64,000 bases of DNA from Paracoccaceae bacterium (GTDB lineage: Bacteria > Pseudomonadota > Alphaproteobacteria > Rhodobacterales > Rhodobacteraceae). Below, piece by piece: positions 43,051-51,453 of this stretch. Below the pieces are notes generated by a model that worked only from the letters and a program-made list of their open reading frames with translations, did no database searches and was not told the DNA's origin. A program made the translations under genes and the position numbers. Position 1 is the first letter of the stretch, and each line of letters begins with the position of its first letter. The stretch spans positions 394,611 through 458,610 of the forward strand of contig JAMWZC010000003.1 in the NCBI GenBank assembly GCA_024304985.1. Direction: 5' to 3'.

Positions 43051-43713
43051 TCAGCCCTTGGGCGTGCCCTGCCGCTTGCGCGCAGGGCGCGGCAGGTGCC
43101 GGGCGCGGAAGCGGTCCACCTCGGGCCCGGTCGGGGTCTTGCCGGTGAATACCTCGATATAGTTGGGCATCCGGTCGACACGGATCTGGGTGTCTTCCTT
43201 GACCATCATCGCGACATAGCCGACTTGGGTGTAATAGATGGAAAAGGCGCGGATGCGGGCGTCATCGGACGCATAACCGAAGCGTTCGAACATGGTGGCG
43301 ATGGCGTCGATGCGTTCGCCGTCATTGCGTTCCAGCACGCGGCGCAGGGACGGGTCGCCCAAGGCCCAGTTGCGGATCGCATGGTCAAGGCGCGCGTCGA
43401 AGAGATCGGGGCGCAGCCAGCAGTCGAAGATGTTGAACACGGCCTCGGTGATCGTTTCGGCATAGGCCTGCGTCTGGCGGATCAGGTTGCCGGTGTTGCG
43501 GTCGCGCCAGCGGGCGACAAGCGCGTCGAGCAACGCCTCGCGGCTGTCGAAATGGCCGTAGAAGCTGGTGCGCGACAGGCCGAGGGTCTGGGCCAGCGGC
43601 AGGACCTTGACCGCGTCCACCCCCTTTTCGATCAGAAGGTCATAGGCGGCGTTGAGCCACAGATCTTCGGACCCGCGCCAGCCGCTTTTCTTCTGAAGGG
43701 GTTGCTCGTTCAT
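43051..43713 (-). CDS. TetR-family transcriptional regulator
   Basis: 220 aa. N-terminal TetR domain (about 15-70) with the recognition helix LAQTLGLSRTSFYGHFDSRE. The rest is an all-helical ligand domain, ending in a basic tail ARHLPRPARKRQGTPKG. It converges with the GbcB-like gene (10 bases between stops) and is divergent from nothing nearby. It could control the N-demethylation genes or the peptide operon; no palindrome supports either. Confidence 0.85.
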   Translation of the reverse strand: MNEQPLQKKSGWRGSEDLWLNAAYDLLIEKGVDAVKVLPLAQTLGLSRTSFYGHFDSREALLDALVARWRDRNTGNLIRQTQAYAETITEAVFNIFDCWLRPDLFDARLDHAIRNWALGDPSLRRVLERNDGERIDAIATMFERFGYASDDARIRAFSIYYTQVGYVAMMVKEDTQIRVDRMPNYIEVFTGKTPTGPEVDRFRARHLPRPARKRQGTPKG

Positions 43714-43792
43714 GGCCCTTGTCTAGCAAGCGCGCGGGGGCGTCGCAATGGTATCGGGGGCCGACGGATCGGCCCCCAAGGGCTGTGTTGCC

Positions 43793-44926
43793 TTACGCCA
43801 GCCGCATCAAGAGTGCCGCCGTCAGCTTGGCGCGTTCGGCCAGGCTGGCGACCTCGATATGCTCGGTCAGCGTATGCAGGCCCTTGCCGCGCACGCCGAT
43901 GGAATCGAGGGTGGGGATGCCCATGAAGCCGGTAAAATTGCCGTCCGAGCCGCCGCCCGAGCTGCTGCCTGTCAGGGTGAAGCCCAGATCGGCGCAGATC
44001 TCCTTGGCGATGTCGAACATGGCCATGGTGCCGGGCTGGTCGGGCTCCCATACAGGCCGCGTCACGCCGCGTGTCACCTCGAAGCTGACGCCGTTCTCCT
44101 CGCCTTGGAGGGCCATCATGGCGGCGACGCCGCGGTCCAGATCTTCCTGCGTCTTGGCCATGGTCAGGGCTTGGGCTTCGCAGGAGGACGAGACGCAGTT
44201 CACCCATTGCCCGGCATGGATCACGCCCACCGAGAAGGTGCAGTCGTCGGTCGTCATGGACTCGATCTCGAGGATCTTCTTGGCCATGGCGGCAATGGCG
44301 GAGCGGCCTTCGGCCAGCGCCCAACCGGCGTGGCTGGGACGGCCCACGGTGCGCAGGTTGAAGCGCGCGATGGCGTAGCGGCCGATCACCGCGCCGCCGT
44401 CGGGCTTGGCGGGTTCGGGGACAAGGACGTATTTGTTCTTGGCGGCCTCGGCCTCGATCAGGTCGCGGGTCGAGGGGGTGCCCACCTCTTCATCCGGGGT
44501 GAAGAGGACGGTGACGGGCAGCGGTGTCTGCATGCCCGCCATGGCCAGTGCCTTGATCGCCTCGAGGCTGATGAAATTGCCGCCCTTCATGTCCATGATG
44601 CCGGGGCCGTAGCAGATGTCACCTTCGCGTTTGAAGGGCAGTTTTTCCAGCGTGCCGATGGGATGGACCGTGTCCATATGGCCCGCGATCAGGATGCCCG
44701 GCTTGCCGAAATCGGGATGCGGAAAGCGCGCCCTGACCGAGCCGCCAAAGCCCATGCGGCCGGGGATGCGTTCGACCACCGCGCCTGCGACCGTGAGGTC
44801 ATAGGCGGCAAGGTCCATCATCCGGTTCACGGCGTCGGCGTCATAGGTCGGGCTTTCGCATTCGATCCAGGGGCGCAGGCGCGCGACCATGTCATCGGCG
44901 TCGAAATTCAGGTCGAGCGGGTTCAT
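43793..44926 (-). CDS. M20 family metallopeptidase (glutamate carboxypeptidase/ArgE-like)
   Basis: 377 aa. Zinc ligands and catalytic residues in order: H83 and D85 (AGHMDTVHP), D112 (GPGIMDMKGG), E146/E147 (TPDEEVG), and the C-terminal His in GKGLHTLTEHI. A lid (dimerisation) domain lies at about 185-300, with RPSHAGWALAEGRSAI. GSSSGGGSDGNFTG is typical of the carboxypeptidase G2 group. Cytoplasmic, no signal. Last gene of the peptide operon, overlapping the M20D gene by ATGA. It probably trims a C-terminal amino acid or an N-acyl group from imported material. Confidence 0.88.
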   Translation of the reverse strand: MNPLDLNFDADDMVARLRPWIECESPTYDADAVNRMMDLAAYDLTVAGAVVERIPGRMGFGGSVRARFPHPDFGKPGILIAGHMDTVHPIGTLEKLPFKREGDICYGPGIMDMKGGNFISLEAIKALAMAGMQTPLPVTVLFTPDEEVGTPSTRDLIEAEAAKNKYVLVPEPAKPDGGAVIGRYAIARFNLRTVGRPSHAGWALAEGRSAIAAMAKKILEIESMTTDDCTFSVGVIHAGQWVNCVSSSCEAQALTMAKTQEDLDRGVAAMMALQGEENGVSFEVTRGVTRPVWEPDQPGTMAMFDIAKEICADLGFTLTGSSSGGGSDGNFTGFMGIPTLDSIGVRGKGLHTLTEHIEVASLAERAKLTAALLMRLA

Positions 44927-46122
44927 GCAGCGGCCTCCGCCAGTGTTTCAGCGGGATTCAACCGGCGTTCGACGATGCGGGCCATGATGGAAGCGCCAAC
45001 CGGCAGAAGTTCGGTGCCCAGCACGAAACCGGGGTTGTGCAGGGGCACGGTGCCGGTATGGCCGACGCGGCAATAGGCGCCGGGGACGACCTTGAGCATG
45101 TCTGCGAAATCCTCGGACCCGGTCGCGGGTTCGTCGTTGCGGGAGATCATCTCGTCGCCCACGATGTCGCGGGCGGCGTCCATATAGGCGTCGGACAGGT
45201 CGTGATCGTTCATCAGCACGTCAAAGACATTGCGCAGATCGACCTTGATCTCAGCCCCGAAGGCGGTGCCGAAACCGGCGCAGATTTCCTTCATCCGGGT
45301 TTCGGCGATGGCGTAGACCTCGTCCTTGAAATAGCGGATCGTGCCGCAGATATGGGCGGTTTCGGGGATGACGTTATAGGCGCTGCCCGCATGGATCTGC
45401 GTGACCGAGACGACGCAGGTGTCCAAGGGGGCGACGTTGCGGGCCACGATGGTTTGCAACTGCCCCACCAGCGCCGAAGCGGTGACGAGTGCGTCGCGCG
45501 ACTGCTGCGGCATGGCGGCGTGGCTGCCTTTGCCGGTCACGGTGATGTCGAAGAAGGCGGCCCCGGCCATGGCCGCGCCCTTGCAGATGCCCACAGTGCC
45601 GGGCTGGCCGTTGGGCGAGTTGTGCATCCCGTAGACCTCGTCGCAGGGGAAGCGGTCGAACAGGCCATCGGCCAGCATCCCGCGCGCGCCGCCCAGACCT
45701 TCTTCGGCGGGCTGGAAGATCATTACGGCGGTGCCGTCGAAATTGCGGGTCGCGGCCAGATGTTTGGCGGCGCCCAGCAGCATCGTGGTATGGCTGTCAT
45801 GGCCGCAGGCGTGCATTTTGCCTGCGTTTTTCGAGGAATAGGGCAGGTTCGTCTGCTCGTGGATCGGCAGCGCGTCCATGTCGGCGCGCAGGCCCACGCG
45901 CTTGCCGCCCGCATCCTTGCCGCCGCGCCCGTAGATGATGCCCACGACGCCGGTGATGCCGATGCCGGTATGGACTTCATCCACGCCATAGCTGCGCAGT
46001 TTCTCGGCCACGATGGCGGAGGTGCGCTGCTCTTCCAGCCCGATTTCGGGATGGGCGTGCAGGTCCTTGAAAATCGTCACCAGCTCCTCCGTGCTGGCCT
46101 CGATCACAGGCAGAATGTTCAT
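44923..46122 (-). CDS. M20D amidohydrolase (hippurate hydrolase/N-acyl-amino acid hydrolase type)
   Basis: 399 aa. M20D landmarks: LHAHPEIGLEEQRTS near residue 21, RADMDALPIHE, HACGHDSHTTMLLGAAK, FQPAEEGLGGARGM, GKGSHAAMPQQSRDAL, and PLHNPGF near the C-terminus. These enzymes remove an acyl group from N-acyl or N-aroyl amino acids. 33 bases after the ATPase gene and overlapping the second M20 gene. Together they suggest the importer feeds in N-acylated amino acids or short peptides. Confidence 0.9.
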   Translation of the reverse strand: MNILPVIEASTEELVTIFKDLHAHPEIGLEEQRTSAIVAEKLRSYGVDEVHTGIGITGVVGIIYGRGGKDAGGKRVGLRADMDALPIHEQTNLPYSSKNAGKMHACGHDSHTTMLLGAAKHLAATRNFDGTAVMIFQPAEEGLGGARGMLADGLFDRFPCDEVYGMHNSPNGQPGTVGICKGAAMAGAAFFDITVTGKGSHAAMPQQSRDALVTASALVGQLQTIVARNVAPLDTCVVSVTQIHAGSAYNVIPETAHICGTIRYFKDEVYAIAETRMKEICAGFGTAFGAEIKVDLRNVFDVLMNDHDLSDAYMDAARDIVGDEMISRNDEPATGSEDFADMLKVVPGAYCRVGHTGTVPLHNPGFVLGTELLPVGASIMARIVERRLNPAETLAEAAA

Positions 46123-46155
46123 GTCTCTCTCCTCGGTCTTTGAATGGGGAAGGGA

Positions 46156-47817
46156 TCAGGCGGTGGCCAGTTCCCGGAAATTGGCGAAGTCCCAGGCGCG
46201 GCCGGGGGCCGCTTCGATCAGGGATTTCGTGTAATCGTGCTGCGGATTGGCGAGAACAGCGGCGGCGGGGCCTTGTTCGACGACCACGCCGCGCTGCATC
46301 ACCAGAACGTCGTCGCAGATCTGGGCGGCGACGCGCAGGTCATGGGTGATGAAAACGATGGTGATGCCAAGCTTTTCCTGAAGGTCGTTGAGCAGGTCGA
46401 GCACCTGCGCCTGCACGGAGACGTCCAGCGCCGACACGGCCTCGTCGGCCACCAGAACATCGGGCTGCATCATGACGGCGCGGGCGATGGCGATGCGCTG
46501 GCGCTGTCCGCCCGAGAATTGGTGCGGGTAGCGGTCAAGGCTGTCGCGGGGCAGGCCCACGATCTCCATCAGTTCGGCGGCGCGGGCCATGGCGTCCCGC
46601 GGGCTGGTGCCATAGTTCACGGGGCCTTCGATCAGGCTGCGGCCCACGGTCCAGCGCGGGTTCAGGGACCGGAACGGGTCCTGAAACACGACCTGAAGAT
46701 GTTGGCGGTGGGGTTTGAGCTGGGCGCGGTTCAGATGCGCGATATCGGTGTCGCGCAGCCGGATGGAGCCTGCTGTGGGGGCGATGAGCCGCATGATGCA
46801 GCGCGCCACGGTGGACTTGCCAGAGCCGGATTCGCCGACGATCCCCAGCGTCCGGCCACGGGCGACGGTGAAGGTCACGTCCTTGGCGGCATGGGTGCCG
46901 GGGCGTTTTACGAAGAAACCGCCGCCGCCATAGATCATGTCGAGGTTATCGACCTTGAGCACCGGATCACCGCCCGGTGCCGCACGTGCGGCGCGCGGGA
47001 TCAGGCTGGGCACGGCGCGCAGAAGTTTCTGCGTGTAATCCTGCTTGGGCGCGCGCAGCAGGGTTTCGATGGGCGCGTGTTCCACCAGATCGCCGGATTT
47101 CATCACATAGACGGTATCGGCGATTTCGGCGACGACGCCCATGTCATGGGTGATGAACAGCACCGCCGTGCCGTGCTTTTCCTGCAATTCGGCAATCAGC
47201 GAGAGGATCTGCTGCTGCGTGGTCACGTCCAGCGCGGTGGTGGGTTCGTCCGCGATCAGCAATTCGGGTTCCAGCACAAGCGCCATGGCGATCATGATCC
47301 GCTGGCGCTGTCCTCCCGAAAGCTGGTGCGGATAGCTGCGGTGGATGCGTTCGACATCGGGCAGATGGACTTGCTCCATGATGTCGATGACGCGTTTGCG
47401 GCGCTCGTCGGCGGAGAGGGAGGTGTGGCTTTCCAGAACTTCCTCGATCTGATCGCCGACGCGCATCACAGGGTTGAGCGCGGTCATCGGTTCCTGAAAG
47501 ATCATCGCCACGCGGCGGGCGCGGATATCCTGCATGGCCGATGCGGGCTGCGCCAGCAGATCGGTGTCAGACAGGGTGATCCTGCCGCCTGTGACGAACA
47601 GCGCGTCCTTGGGCAGAAGGCCCATGATCGCGAGCGAGGTCACGGATTTGCCCGAGCCGGATTCGCCCACAAGGCAGACGGTTTCGCCCGCGCGGATGGT
47701 CAAATTGATGCGGTTGAGCACGGGCGGGGCCTTGGCGGCGGGGGGCAGGCTGACGGTCAGATCCTGCACCGTCAGCACGGTTTTCGCATCGTCGAAATTG
47801 CGCGTCTTGAACAGCAT
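46156..47817 (-). CDS. fused dipeptide ABC transporter ATPase (DppD-DppF)
   Basis: 553 aa from the ATG at 47817, preceded by a G-rich site; an earlier ATG at 47874 lies inside the permease gene. Two complete ATPase halves: residues about 5-265 (Walker A GESGSGKS, LSGGQRQRIMIAMAL, LLIADEPTTALDV) and about 290-550 (GESGSGKST, FSGGQRQRIAIARAVM, VLVADEAVSALDV). Both have the oligopeptide-type extension after the core. It energises the DppBC-like permease; the receptor and permeases lie upstream in the same operon. Confidence 0.92.
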   Translation of the reverse strand: MLFKTRNFDDAKTVLTVQDLTVSLPPAAKAPPVLNRINLTIRAGETVCLVGESGSGKSVTSLAIMGLLPKDALFVTGGRITLSDTDLLAQPASAMQDIRARRVAMIFQEPMTALNPVMRVGDQIEEVLESHTSLSADERRKRVIDIMEQVHLPDVERIHRSYPHQLSGGQRQRIMIAMALVLEPELLIADEPTTALDVTTQQQILSLIAELQEKHGTAVLFITHDMGVVAEIADTVYVMKSGDLVEHAPIETLLRAPKQDYTQKLLRAVPSLIPRAARAAPGGDPVLKVDNLDMIYGGGGFFVKRPGTHAAKDVTFTVARGRTLGIVGESGSGKSTVARCIMRLIAPTAGSIRLRDTDIAHLNRAQLKPHRQHLQVVFQDPFRSLNPRWTVGRSLIEGPVNYGTSPRDAMARAAELMEIVGLPRDSLDRYPHQFSGGQRQRIAIARAVMMQPDVLVADEAVSALDVSVQAQVLDLLNDLQEKLGITIVFITHDLRVAAQICDDVLVMQRGVVVEQGPAAAVLANPQHDYTKSLIEAAPGRAWDFANFRELATA

Positions 47818-47821
47818 CGGC

Positions 47822-48706
47822 TTATTCCCCCCGTTTCTTGAGGCGCGGGTCCAGCATGTCGCGCGCGGTGTCACCCAGCAGGTTGATCGACAGGATGCAG
47901 AGCGACAGCATCAGGCCGGGCCAGAGGATCAGTTCAGGCTTGATACGGAAATACTGCCGTCCCTCGGCCATGATGTTCCCCCATGTGGGGATCTCGGTCG
48001 AGACGCCCGCGCCAAGGAAGGACAGGATCGCCTCGGTCAGGATGGCGGAGGCGAGGATATAGGTGCCCTGCACGATCAGCGGCGCCATGGTGTTGGGCAT
48101 GAGGTGCTGGAACAGGATTTTCGGCATGGAGGAGCCAAGGGCGATGGCGGCTTCGACATAGGGTTCCTCGCGTGCGGTGAGGACGACCGAGCGGACAAGG
48201 CGCACGACGCGGGGGATTTCGGGGATGGTGATGGCCATGATCACCGAGGTGATGGAGGGGCCGTTCAGGGCCACCAGCGCGATGGCCAGCAGGATCGAGG
48301 GGATCGCCATGAGGCTGTCCATCACCCGCATGATGAGCGTGTCGGCCAGCCGGAAGAAGCCGGCGATGAGGCCGATGATGAGGCCGATGAACACCGACAC
48401 GACCGCAGCCCCGATGCCGATGAGCAGCGAGACGCGGCCCCCGATCAGCACGCGGGAATAGATGTCACGACCGAAGGGGTCGGTGCCCAGCATATTCGTG
48501 TCGCTTGGCCCTTGCAGGCGGTTCATGGGGTTCATTTCCAGCGGATCGAAGGGGGCGAGCCAAGGCGAGATCAAGGTGACGATCACGATCATGGTCAGCA
48601 CAGCGGCGGCGATCAGCGGGCCCGTGCCCAGCTTGGCGAGCGACGGGATCGAGAACAGCCGCAGCACCGATTGCATGGCCGAGGATGGGGGCGCGTAATG
48701 GGACAT
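47822..48706 (-). CDS. dipeptide/oligopeptide ABC permease (DppC type)
   Basis: 294 aa, about six helices. Landmarks: LGTDPFGRDIYSRVLIGGRV, the cytoplasmic loop EEPYVEAAIALGSSMPKILF, and the C-terminal GAGVSTEIPTWGNIMAEGRQ. The start overlaps the DppB-type stop by one base. Inner-membrane half of the importer. Confidence 0.92.
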   Translation of the reverse strand: MSHYAPPSSAMQSVLRLFSIPSLAKLGTGPLIAAAVLTMIVIVTLISPWLAPFDPLEMNPMNRLQGPSDTNMLGTDPFGRDIYSRVLIGGRVSLLIGIGAAVVSVFIGLIIGLIAGFFRLADTLIMRVMDSLMAIPSILLAIALVALNGPSITSVIMAITIPEIPRVVRLVRSVVLTAREEPYVEAAIALGSSMPKILFQHLMPNTMAPLIVQGTYILASAILTEAILSFLGAGVSTEIPTWGNIMAEGRQYFRIKPELILWPGLMLSLCILSINLLGDTARDMLDPRLKKRGE

Positions 48707-49647
48707 CAGTAACGGATCCTCGGGTCAAAGACGGTGTAGGAGATGTCGATGATGAGGTTCACCACCACATAGGTCGCGGAGGTGATCAGGATCATCGCCT
48801 GGATCACCGGATAGTCGCGGGCCAGGATGGCATCGACGGTCAGACGGCCAATGCCGGGAATGTTGAACACGCTTTCCGTGACCACCACACCCGAGATCAG
48901 CAGGGCAAAGCCGGTGCCGATGACGGTGAGGATCGGCACGGCGGCATTGCGCAGCGCGTGGCGGAACAGCACGCGGGATTCCTTGACGCCCTTGGCGCGG
49001 GCGGTGCGGATGTAATCCTCGCCCAGCACTTCCAGCATGGAGGCGCGGGTCATCCGTGCGATGAGCGCGATATAGATCGTGGCCAGCGTCAGGGCGGGCA
49101 GGATGGCACGGTAGAGAAATTCGCCGAAGCCGTCGGCGGGGGCGGCATAGCCCTGCACCGGCAGCCAGCCCAGCACGATCGAGAACACGAGGATGAAGAT
49201 ATAGCCGATCACGAAAACCGGGACGGAGAAGCCCAGCACGGAAAAGCTCATGACCGCGTAATCGACCCATGAGCGGTGCCGCCATGCGGCCAGAACGCCC
49301 ATCGGCACAGCGATGGCCACGGCGATGGCGATGGTCAGCAGCGCAAGGTTGATGGTCGGAAAGATGCGCTGGCCCACCATCGTGGTCACGGGTGTGCCGG
49401 AGATCAGCGAGGTGCCGAGATCGCCCTGTAGGAGACGCCCCATCCATGTGATGAACTGGGTGTGGATCGGCTGGTTCAGGCCCATCGCCTCGCGGATACG
49501 CTCGAGCTGTTCGGGCGTGGCCATGTCGCCCGCGATGATCGCGGCCGGATCACCCGGCGTGAGGCGCAGCAGCAGAAAGACGAAAATGGCGACGATCAGC
49601 ATCACGGGAAAGATCGCGAGGATGCGTCGGATGATGTAGCCCAGCAT
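48706..49647 (-). CDS. dipeptide/oligopeptide ABC permease (DppB type)
   Basis: 313 aa, six helices. Landmarks: RRILAIFPVMLIVAIFVFLL at the start, RLTPGDPAAIIAGDMATPEQ, ARMTRASMLEVLGEDYIRTA, and the C-terminal LIIDISYTVFDPRIRY. It pairs with the DppC-type subunit. Separated from the receptor gene by 118 bases containing a strong stem-loop. Confidence 0.92.
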   Translation of the reverse strand: MLGYIIRRILAIFPVMLIVAIFVFLLLRLTPGDPAAIIAGDMATPEQLERIREAMGLNQPIHTQFITWMGRLLQGDLGTSLISGTPVTTMVGQRIFPTINLALLTIAIAVAIAVPMGVLAAWRHRSWVDYAVMSFSVLGFSVPVFVIGYIFILVFSIVLGWLPVQGYAAPADGFGEFLYRAILPALTLATIYIALIARMTRASMLEVLGEDYIRTARAKGVKESRVLFRHALRNAAVPILTVIGTGFALLISGVVVTESVFNIPGIGRLTVDAILARDYPVIQAMILITSATYVVVNLIIDISYTVFDPRIRY

Positions 49648-49721
49648 CGGCAGGGGACCCTTTCGGCGGGGAAGTTCAGCGGGCAGGCGCGGTCAGGATC
49701 GACCGGCCACACAAGGAGCGA

Positions 49722-49746
49722 CCCGGCGCGCAGGCTGCGCGCCGGG
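49722..49746 (-). other. G+C-rich stem-loop between peptide receptor and permease genes
   Basis: Perfect 10-base arms CCCGGCGCGC (49722-49731) and GCGCGCCGGG (49737-49746) with loop AGGCT, about 20 bases after the receptor stop on the minus strand. No T-run. Same position and style as the elements at 2584, 17610 and 25677. Confidence 0.6.
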
Positions 49747-49765
49747 AAGGTTCAGACCGTGACGG

Positions 49766-51373
49766 TCACTCTTTCTTGACGTTCCAGAACACCGGCACGG
49801 GCGCGGGGATCATGTCGGTGATGTTGGCGCGGCGCGCCTGCGGGCTGACATACTGACCCAGCGGAATATAGAGCACCTGCTCCATGTTATGGGCCTGAAT
49901 GTCTTTCGCGACGGCCAGCTGCTCTTCCGGGGTGCCTGCGTCGATGAAGGCTTCTTTCAGCTCTTCGATGCGGGCATCTTCGGGCCAGCCGAACCATGCG
50001 CCATCGCCGCGACCGTTCAGCATCGGCGAGATCAGCGGGCTGGAGATTTCAGGCACCAACCAGTTGGTGAAGAAGATGTTCCAGCCACCATCGGCAGGCG
50101 CGTTCTGGCTGGCGCGGCGGGTCACGAGGGTCTGCCAGTCCATCGGCTGCATGTCCACGTTGAAGCCAGCATTGCGCAGCGACTGTGCCGCCACGACCGG
50201 CTGAGCGGCCAGCGTGACCACATCGGTCGGGGCCATCAGCACGATGGGCGTGCCATCGTAACCGGCTTCTTCCAGCAGCGCCTTGGCCGCTTCGATATCG
50301 CCGCCCGAGGTCAGGCTGTCGGACCCGGTTGCATCCGCCAGCGGGGTGCCACAGCCGAAGATCGCGCCGCAGGTCGAGTAATATTCGGGGTTGCCGATCA
50401 GCGCGGCCAGAACCGCCTCTTGATCCAGCGCCATCATTGCGGCCTGACGGACCTTGACGTTGTCGAAGGGCGGGTGCTTGAAGTTCATCCGGCCGATGGT
50501 CTGATAGCCCAGCGGTTCACGCTTTTCAAAGACCACATCGGGATCGCCTTCCAGCAGGGGCAGAAGGTCCACCTGCACGGATTCGATATAGTCGATCTCG
50601 TTGCCCAGAAGCGCGTTGATCGAGGTCGATGCGTCGGGCATCGTGGCCCAGACGACCTTGTCCACATGCACGACCTTGCCGCCGGCCATGTTGTCGGCGG
50701 GCTCGTCACGGGGGACGTAATCCTCGTTCTTGACATAAGTGACGCTGACACCGGGCTGGAACTCAGCCTCGACGAACTTGAAGGGGCCGGAACCGACATG
50801 CTCGGTGATCGCGGTATCGGCCGGGGTTGCGGCGACGCGGGCGGGCATGATGAAGGGCGGCAGGGCGGATTGCTTGGCAATCGTGTCCAGCAGCGGGGCG
50901 AAAGGCTCTGTCAGGGTCCAGACAAGGGTTTTGTCATCGGTGGCGGTCAGGCTTTCGGTGCGGTCCATGATGAGCTGGCCGCCGGAATCCTTCTGTGCCC
51001 AACGCTTGAGCGAGGCTTCGGCATCGGCTGCGGTGACCGCGGCGCCATCGTGGAACTTCAGGCCGTCGCGCAGGGTAAAGGTATAGACCTTGCCGTCGTC
51101 GGACACGGTCCAGTCGGCCATCTGCGGCTGCGGCTTGAACTCGCTGTCCAGGGCGACAAGCACGTCATAGATCATATAGGCGTGGTTGCGGGTGATATGG
51201 GCCGTGGTGATGACCGGGTCCAGCACGCGCAGGCCGGAATGCATCACGGCGGTGATCGTCGTCTCGGCCCAGGCGGCGGATGCTCCGACCAGCGCGGTCG
51301 AGGCCATCAGCGCCCCTGCCATCAGGCTGCGGACGCGGGAGGCGCCCTTTGAACGGAAACTGTGTAAGGTCAT
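49766..51373 (-). CDS. ABC transporter substrate-binding protein (SBP_bac_5, peptide type)
   Basis: 535 aa from the ATG at 51373; the earlier ATG at 51436 would bury the signal. Signal peptide with basic start, about residues 1-37 (RSLMAGALMASTALVGASAA). Mature protein: VMHSGLRVLDPVITTAHITR and ADWTVSDDGKVYTFTLRDGL, KFHDGAAVTAADAEASLKRW, all SBP_bac_5 marks. Periplasmic receptor of the Dpp-type importer. 80 bases after the MlrC-like gene, probably one transcript. Ligand unknown: peptides, N-acyl amino acids or similar. Confidence 0.92.
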   Translation of the reverse strand: MTLHSFRSKGASRVRSLMAGALMASTALVGASAAWAETTITAVMHSGLRVLDPVITTAHITRNHAYMIYDVLVALDSEFKPQPQMADWTVSDDGKVYTFTLRDGLKFHDGAAVTAADAEASLKRWAQKDSGGQLIMDRTESLTATDDKTLVWTLTEPFAPLLDTIAKQSALPPFIMPARVAATPADTAITEHVGSGPFKFVEAEFQPGVSVTYVKNEDYVPRDEPADNMAGGKVVHVDKVVWATMPDASTSINALLGNEIDYIESVQVDLLPLLEGDPDVVFEKREPLGYQTIGRMNFKHPPFDNVKVRQAAMMALDQEAVLAALIGNPEYYSTCGAIFGCGTPLADATGSDSLTSGGDIEAAKALLEEAGYDGTPIVLMAPTDVVTLAAQPVVAAQSLRNAGFNVDMQPMDWQTLVTRRASQNAPADGGWNIFFTNWLVPEISSPLISPMLNGRGDGAWFGWPEDARIEELKEAFIDAGTPEEQLAVAKDIQAHNMEQVLYIPLGQYVSPQARRANITDMIPAPVPVFWNVKKE

Positions 51374-51453
51374 GATATTCTCTCTCTGTTGCACTTCGGG
51401 TGGTCGTGATGTGCCCCGGTTCTTTGACGGGTGCACGGGGGTGAAAACGTGAC

